Shown piece after piece: positions 58,610-64,000 of a stretch of 64,000 nt of DNA. The number at the start of each line of letters is the position of its first letter. The first letter of the stretch is position 1. Location of the stretch: NCBI GenBank assembly GCA_037693485.1, contig CM075346.1, positions 104,204,501-104,268,500 of the forward strand, in the 5' to 3' direction. The position numbers and the translations under genes were made by a program. Origin of the DNA: Kitagawia praeruptora (taxonomy: Eukaryota; Streptophyta; Magnoliopsida; Apiales; Apiaceae). The notes below the pieces were generated by a model. It made no database searches and was not told the DNA's origin. It was given only the letters and a program-made list of their open reading frames with translations.

Positions 58610-58800
58610 GACAACAACTGCTCCAGGCGCAACACGCGCGCGTCTGCTGCAACCTGCTCCAAACCCAGACGCGGGCGCAGCCTGCGCAACAGCCATGCAG
58701 GCTGCCCCAATACCAGTAACGCAGGCGCAACCTGCGTTACACACTGCGCCAGAAACAGAAATGCAGGCGCAGCCTGCGTTACACACTCAAAAATTAATTT
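58610..58800 (-). repeat. GCGCAA/TTGCGC-rich block (F3, copy 1)
   Basis: Repeated GCAGGCGCAACCTGCGTTAC-like units that are partly self-complementary. Counterpart of F2 47523-47700. Confidence 0.6.
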
Positions 58801-58835
58801 TTTTTTTCTGAACACATTTTTTTTTCAAACTAATG

Positions 58836-58861
58836 CGTGGGTTGCCTCCCACCAAGCGCTT
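58836..58861 (-). promoter_or_regulatory. Conserved post-ORF motif (F3, copy 1)
   Basis: On -: AAGCGCTTGGTGGGAGGCAA then CCCACG, starting 41 nt after the ORF's last base. It has one change from F1/F2 in the first part and one in the last. Confidence 0.7.
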
Positions 58862-58901
58862 CTTTAACGCCATTAGCTCGACTTATTCACACATAAAATC
58901 T

Positions 58902-59855
58902 TCAGTGAGGAGAAAAAGCAAATAGATGCACATATTTACGAATTAGTAATAAAATTATGAAGTACATATATGCCTTAGATCCACTGAAAGGTACGAAAAC
59001 TTTCAAGAACCTATCATACTCAAGAGACTTGGAAACATCAAAATAGCTAGAAAAGTCGTCAGAATAATCATTATAAGTACGACTCATATACTCCTCCCAA
59101 ATCGGATCCTTATACTCTAAAGCAAGATTTTCAACTTCATCAATCTTAACTTGCTTCTCTTTTATAATTGGACACTCATCAATTTTAATCTCGTCTACCA
59201 ATGTATTAAGCTCAAAATTTTCTAGATTTGGTAGAATTTCAATTGCATCCAAATTATCATTAATGCGCATGGGACAATTATCAACTACACAAGTAGACTC
59301 ATCAGACACAACATTATCATCAATTGCTAAACAAGAATCATGGCATAGAGGAAAATTGACACAAGGAGGAGTTCGATAACAACCGTCATGCCACACTGCT
59401 CGAACTTCCCAAATAAAATTATTTAGTTTAGCATTCTCCTCGTACCAAGCTATTGAATCACATGGAATATCATTGTCACTAGCAATCTCTAAAGTTGGTT
59501 CATCAAAAACTCCCAAAGAAAGTAAGGGAGGATTAGACTGAGTTCTTTGAATCATTTTATTGAGCGCAATCTCCCAATCAGCAGGTAAAGAAGGATTAGA
59601 CTGAGTTAAACTCGTATCAACATCATTACACATATATGGATTAAGACCATCATGATATTGATTTTCAAACGAATACGAATAATCATTGCTAGGGGCATAT
59701 GGAGCATAAAATGAGTTCTCAGAATAGAACGAATTCACCTGATATGCATTACAATCCTCATAAGAATTGAATTGTGGGTAAGGATTGAAGTCTGGATATT
59801 GTTCCTGAATGTTGTAGAAATTCTGAGCGTTGCTCGAACCAAAGTTGTACTCTAT
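58902..59855 (-). CDS. F3 ORF, unknown function, up to 317 aa
   Basis: The frame is open from 59855 (after a TAG) to the stop at 58902. There is no ATG in the first ~75 codons; the first is in YMCNDVD near 59627. It may be entered by splicing, use a non-ATG start, or be read from the inner ATG. The N-terminal third is rich in Y, N, Q, F and P, like the Y/Q-rich part of F2's protein. The remainder is acidic (for example LVDEIKIDECPIIKEK). A hydrophobic stretch sits near the C-terminus (MYFIILLLIRKYVHLFAF), possibly a membrane anchor. I find no zinc knuckle and recognise no family. The second interior repeats it, so the frame is kept in both copies. Confidence 0.6.
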   Translation of the reverse strand: MEYNFGSSNAQNFYNIQEQYPDFNPYPQFNSYEDCNAYQVNSFYSENSFYAPYAPSNDYSYSFENQYHDGLNPYMCNDVDTSLTQSNPSLPADWEIALNKMIQRTQSNPPLLSLGVFDEPTLEIASDNDIPCDSIAWYEENAKLNNFIWEVRAVWHDGCYRTPPCVNFPLCHDSCLAIDDNVVSDESTCVVDNCPMRINDNLDAIEILPNLENFELNTLVDEIKIDECPIIKEKQVKIDEVENLALEYKDPIWEEYMSRTYNDYSDDFSSYFDVSKSLEYDRFLKVFVPFSGSKAYMYFIILLLIRKYVHLFAFSPH

Positions 59856-60010
59856 CTAGTCTCTCTCCTCAAAACCTGTTTAAGTTGTCTACCTCAAAGA
59901 ACCTATAGACACACCAAAGAAAGAAATACAAAAAGAAAGAAAAGAAAAATATATACAAAGATAAAATCCAACTACAAGAAACAATTAACTCATACTCAAC
60001 ATTACTGCCT

Positions 60011-60028
60011 TCCCCGGCAGCGGCGCCA
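60011..60028 (-). promoter_or_regulatory. Primer-binding site, tRNA-Asp (F3)
   Basis: On -: TGGCGCCGCTGCCGGGGA, identical to F1 and F2, 3 nt inside the LTR at 60032. The second interior's site would lie beyond the window. Confidence 0.85.
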
Positions 60029-60031
60029 ATT

Positions 60032-61304
60032 TGTTAGTAGTATTTTTATGTGTTCGTTCGCAGGGAAGGACTGAATGTAATATCAAGTTCAAGTATCTTA
60101 TCTCTCACAGTTTAGAAGTGTAGAAGAATGTTAGGTTTGTTTATAAACTAAATTAAACTAATTATCAATCGAGAATAAAATATATGAGGAAAACAATCCA
60201 AGAACTGGGGTTCTTCACTTGGTTTCAATGCACATTCAATATCTATGTGATGTTTACGTTCTTACTCTGCTGAAAACAATTCTTCTAAGGTTATAATGTT
60301 CTCTTCCAAGATACAATATAGTGTCTACAACTACACCTTAATTGTCACTTCCGTGATACAATCAAAGTACAACCATAAACTAATAAGCACCAAGAATTAT
60401 AAGTCTCACAATTCGCATATTAATCTCCCAATCAAATACTTGAATTATGTCTGTTAAATCATGCACTAAAATTGCAACTCCTCTTCCAAGTTATTACAAT
60501 CCCTAAAATCCAATCAAAGGTTCATGACTCCCCTAATTGTGTTAAGCTCTCAATAACAGATCAGCAAAGCAAGAAAATCACAGATAATTAAACACACATG
60601 AATACCAAGGAATACTACCCAATCCTCAGATTAGAGATTTAGCTACACATAATTAAAGAAGAAAACAAAACACATGGATTAATAGAAGAACTCATAATTA
60701 TAAGAATATAAAAAAAAACTTTAATCTTCAAAGAAAATAATAGTTCTCCAGAAAAATTCCTAAAAGCTGCGTACAAAGTTGTATCTATATAATAGTGTTT
60801 TTTCCTCTCCTCTAAATTAATAACCTAGATGTGTTTATATAGATACTCCAAGTCTTGCCCAGCAAGAAATTTCCTTCTATTACAATTAGAATTTAAAGAA
60901 GGTACCAAAAACTGCCCAGAATACAATTAGAATTAGAAAAGGGCAAAATAGTAAATTCCCAGCCTTCTTTTACAAGATGACGTGCGCGATTTCATTCAGC
61001 ATATTTCTTGCACGTGCTATCTATCCCAGGTTGTAGAAAATCTCTCAAGCTTCGCGTGGGCAGTAAGATCGCTGAAAACGGACTTCTAGAACTCCAGATA
61101 TGGCCAAAACAGTGTAGACTGCGCAACCTTCCCGGAAAATCCGAATTTTAATCAATTAAATCTCCAAAAACAACAGAAGCATTGATATTCTTGCAAACCT
61201 GCACAACTAAGCAAAACACATCAAAACTATAACAAACTTGAGTCCAAAACGATCAATTTAAACTGATATAGAATGTTCCAAGTGGATATAAAATCCACTT
61301 ATCA
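60032..61304 (-). repeat. F3 LTR, second (shared)
   Basis: 1273 bp. Acts as 5' LTR for the interior on its left and 3' LTR for that on its right. Only a few single-base differences from 55370-56642. Confidence 0.92.
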
Positions 61305-61496
61305 AACACCCCCAAACTTAAACCGATGCTTGTCCTCAAGCATAAACAATTATAACTAACTAACTAACTAGTACCACTTCCGTAGGTGATCACGGTTGCA
61401 TTTGGCATATGCAACAAGCCCTTTAAACCCCTAGGCAGCCCTAGTGGACGAGTAAGGTCTCGTGAGGGCCTATAGCGAATGTACCCACAAAATCCA
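61305..61496 (-). promoter_or_regulatory. Polypurine tract and conserved block (F3, copy 2)
   Basis: As copy 1, but with the unaltered purine tract AAGTTTGGGGG. Confidence 0.75.
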
Positions 61497-62672
61497 ATGC
61501 AATGCAATGCATGAATGCAACTAAATGAAAATGCAAAGATCCCCTTCAAACTCACCAAACCAACTAACAAGCAAACATCTCAAAGAATGCAAATAAATCC
61601 AAGCAGAGCTCGACTAAGTCCCCGTATACTAACAGTACATGAACAGAAACGTGCGTGTGTGCAATGCTCATCAGAAATACTCCCAAAACTAGGTAAAAAA
61701 TCATACATGCTTTCCGTCAAGACAATGATAGGTTTATAAACAGAATAGACTGTAGACACTTCATAACCTAGGAACACCTCCACCCTTATCCAAGGTAGAC
61801 AGAAACTCATGCTTTATTACTATGACACATAATACTATATACAATACACATGCTTATTTAACCGTGCAATGAATGAGACCCCAAAAGGCTTATACAATAA
61901 TACCCATGTAGCGAGTGTTAGGTCAGCAATCCCAAACCACAAGGCTTTAGGTTACTAGGACTAAGTCCCCTCAGACTTAATTACTCGAGTATTAAAGAGC
62001 TCACTCTGGTTAATTCTGCATTTAAACAATTAAACTATTGACTCTTTTTTTTTCTTTTTTCTTTTTTCTTCTTTTTTTTTCTTTTTTTTTTCATGCAATC
62101 TGGAATGAGAATTCTCAATTCCAACCTTAGACTACTCATATAAATATGAGCTGGCCACTAGCCATTTGACACCTAGCCATTATTCAACAAATATTAACAA
62201 CTAGCATGAAATCCCTGGTTTCCCCCAAACTTAGACTTTAGCGCTCCTACGCCATCAAGGGAATAACGAAAATTCTAAATATAATCAGGTGATTAAATCT
62301 CAAAACTCCAAACAAGCATGACCTCAACCTAGCCCAAAAGCAAACAATGAGACTGTGTAAAAGTTTTGTTCCCGTAACATGCAAGTCAATTCCTAGGAAC
62401 TATAAATTAGCCCTCTACTCATCATCACCACACTCAATTAAAACATCTACCTATCAATCAGAATCAGCTCGTCCTAAGGGATCATGAAATATGCATGCCA
62501 TGAAAATGCAACTAAATGAAAACTCACATGGTATACGAAAAGAAAAACAGAATGTCCTATATGAAACAAACGTAGATAACACAACATATATGCATGATTT
62601 ACTACTAATAATATGCAAAGCATGAAATCCTACATGAACACATAATACAACAACAACTACTAATCCCCCAAA
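61497..62672 (-). other. F3 non-coding tail, copy 2
   Basis: Matches 56835-57974 but has ~35 extra bases at about 61703-61737 that copy 1 lacks. The short repeat at the edges suggests a deletion in copy 1. Confidence 0.65.
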
Positions 62673-62711
62673 CCACCCCCAAACTTAAAATATTCAATGT
62701 CCGCATTGAAT
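62673..62711 (-). promoter_or_regulatory. Hairpin plus internal purine tract (F3, copy 2)
   Basis: Stem ATTCAATG/CATTGAAT at 62711-62692 and AAGTTTGGGGGTGG at 62686-62673, read on -. Confidence 0.7.
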
Positions 62712-62743
62712 GGAAGTAAATACAAGGGATAGCAGCAACATAC

Positions 62744-62821
62744 CTACTCGTCCTCTTCCTCGGATGAATCAGAATCTGGCGGTGGATACCGCGTACGAGC
62801 TCCATAGACTGGCCACCTTGC
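62744..62821 (-). CDS. F3 short exon with ARWPVYGAR peptide (copy 2)
   Basis: Same 25 codons and TAG as copy 1, here preceded by an intact acceptor-like TTCAG. Confidence 0.5.
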   Translation of the reverse strand, partial: ARWPVYGARTRYPPPDSDSSEEEDE

Positions 62822-63002
62822 CTGAATTCCTACAAAATCCCCAATTGACAAGAACACAAATTTGTAATAAAAATAAGATTAGAGAAAAAGATTTACCCAA
62901 GACGAATCAAAGAGGTGAACTTGCAATTAATTCCTCTTTAGAATTGAATTTTTAGAGATGTAAATAAATAAAAGAGGAATTGGATTTGTATGTATAGGTG
63001 GG

Positions 63003-63005
<3 letters not shown>

Positions 63006-63058
<53 letters not shown>

Positions 63059-63070
63059 TAAATAATAATA

Positions 63071-63112
<42 letters not shown>

Positions 63113-63123
63113 TAATAATAATA
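63006..63123. repeat. (TAA)n microsatellite (F3, copy 2)
   Basis: About 118 bp of TAA repeats. Length and interruptions differ from copy 1. Confidence 0.95.
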
Positions 63124-63309
63124 ATTATGAATTAGAATAGAAATAGGTTTAGAATTTTGAAGAAAAGATGGGGGGTTTTTGAAATAGAAATAGGAAAAGA
63201 ATTAGGTGTAGGAATTGATATAGGATTAGAAGGTATAAATAAGATGTGGGGTTAAAAATTTTTTTTTTTTTTTATAAGCCAAGTCACAACAGCTGAAAAA
63301 CAAACACAA

Positions 63310-63495
63310 AAAAATTAGACAACAACTGCTCCAGGCGCAACAAGCGCGCGTCTGCTGCAACCTGCTCCAAACCCAGACGCGGGCGCAGCCTGCGCAACAG
63401 CCATGCAGGCTGCCCCAATACCAGTAACGCAGGCGCAACCTGCGTTACACACTGCGCCAGAAACAGAAACGCAAGCGCAGCCTGCGTTACACACT
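63310..63495 (-). repeat. GCGCAA/TTGCGC-rich block (F3, copy 2)
   Basis: As 58610-58800, with a few substitutions. Confidence 0.6.
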
Positions 63496-63544
63496 CAAAA
63501 ATTAATTTTTTTTTTTCTGAACACATTTTTTTTTCAAACTAATG

Positions 63545-63570
63545 CGTGGGTTGCCTCCCACCAAGCGCTT
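63545..63570 (-). promoter_or_regulatory. Conserved post-ORF motif (F3, copy 2)
   Basis: Identical to copy 1, at the same distance from the ORF stop. Confidence 0.7.
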
Positions 63571-63610
63571 CTTTAACGCCATTAGCTCGACTTATTCACA
63601 CATAAAATCT

Positions 63611-64000
63611 TCAGTGAGGAGAAAAAGCAAATAGATGCACATATTTACGAATTAGTAATAAAATTATGAAGTACATATATGCCTTAGATCCACTGAAAGG
63701 TACGAAAACTTTCAAGAACCTATCATACTCAAGAGACTTGGAAACATCAAAATAGCTAGAAAAGTCGTCAGAATAATCATTATAAGTACGACTCATATAC
63801 TCCTCCCAAATCGGATCCTTATACTCTAAAGCAAGATTTTCAACTTCATCAATCTTAACTTGCTTCTCTTTTATAATTGGACACTCATCAATTTTAATCT
63901 CGTCTACCAATGTATTAAGCTCAAAATTTTCTAGATTTGGTAGAATTTCAATTGCATCCAAATTATCATTAATGCGCATGGGACAATTATCAACTACACA
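63611..64000 (-). CDS. F3 ORF, copy 2, cut by window edge
   Basis: C-terminal 129 or so codons of the same unknown protein as 58902-59855. By eye the residues match copy 1. The frame remains open at position 64000. Confidence 0.6.
   Translation of the reverse strand, partial: CVVDNCPMRINDNLDAIEILPNLENFELNTLVDEIKIDECPIIKEKQVKIDEVENLALEYKDPIWEEYMSRTYNDYSDDFSSYFDVSKSLEYDRFLKVFVPFSGSKAYMYFIILLLIRKYVHLFAFSPH

Larger units (their letters stand above)
55370..64000 (-). mobile_element. F3: tandem non-autonomous Athila-related element, incomplete
   Basis: Order along +: LTR 55370-56642, interior 56643-60031, LTR 60032-61304, interior 61305 to the window edge. Both LTRs are 1273 bp; on - they run TGATAAGTGG to CTAACA. 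Both interiors are nearly identical and on the same strand, so the middle LTR serves both. The interior has a tRNA-Asp primer site, one ORF of unknown function and the tail modules of F1 and F2, with no gag or pol. The far end lies outside the window; CAATG (55365-55369) is the candidate target copy. Confidence 0.9.

Noticed and set aside
1..64000. CRISPR arrays, rRNA and tRNA genes
   Set aside because: The repeats present are transposon or microsatellite repeats, and no tRNA cloverleaf or rRNA sequence was recognised. tRNA-like words are primer sites or SINE boxes.

Overview
The window reads as nuclear DNA of a flowering plant, most likely a eudicot. It has spliced genes with short GT-AG introns, an AT-rich background, MITEs, a SINE, Helitrons and above all nested LTR retrotransposons with plant-type tRNA-Met and tRNA-Asp primer sites. 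No RNA gene, CRISPR array or bacterial-style operon was seen.

Left part (1-16.7 kb): two convergent intact genes. On + (3187-8378) is a ten-exon gene for a 368-residue, probably plastid-targeted DedA/VTT-like membrane protein. On - (13566-9025) is a 16-exon malectin-like LRR receptor kinase of 907 residues, resembling Arabidopsis At5g48740. Around them lie small transposons: a MULE-like MITE (810-1074), a larger MULE-like element (1601-2388), a SINE in an intron (7238-7434), a TIR MITE (14343-14518), a 659-bp Helitron (14947-15605) plus two relatives' fragments, and a fold-back cluster with arms in A-B-A'-B' order (15705-16683).

Middle and right (16.8-54.1 kb): one FAR1/FHY3-like gene on the - strand, now a pseudogene, has been cut into five pieces by four separate insertions. 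Each insertion has its own target-site duplication (TSD): a 14.7-kb Tekay-like element with 4458-bp LTRs and a dead interior (TSD ATTCG), a 1290-bp solo LTR (TSD TCTCT), an 18.7-kb Athila-like element (TSD TCCAC), and a 401-bp hAT MITE (imperfect 8-bp TSD). The Athila-like element (called F1 here) keeps a nearly readable gag-pol. A second element, F2 (44854-51507, TSD ACGCG), sits inside its 3' LTR and carries only a short gag-derived ORF.

Right end (55.4-64 kb): a third related family, F3, lies on the - strand as LTR-interior-LTR-interior and runs off the window. Its only ORF is of unknown function.

F1, F2 and F3 share the tRNA-Asp primer site, an inverted repeat at the LTR start, a motif 34-40 nt after the ORF stop, a hairpin followed by an internal copy of the polypurine tract, and a ~190-bp block before the real polypurine tract. 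F2 and F3 also share a short exon-like segment with a conserved peptide. The simplest reading is an autonomous helper (F1-like) with two parasitic derivatives that kept the cis-acting parts. The functions of these shared modules are not known to me; they are the most interesting material here.
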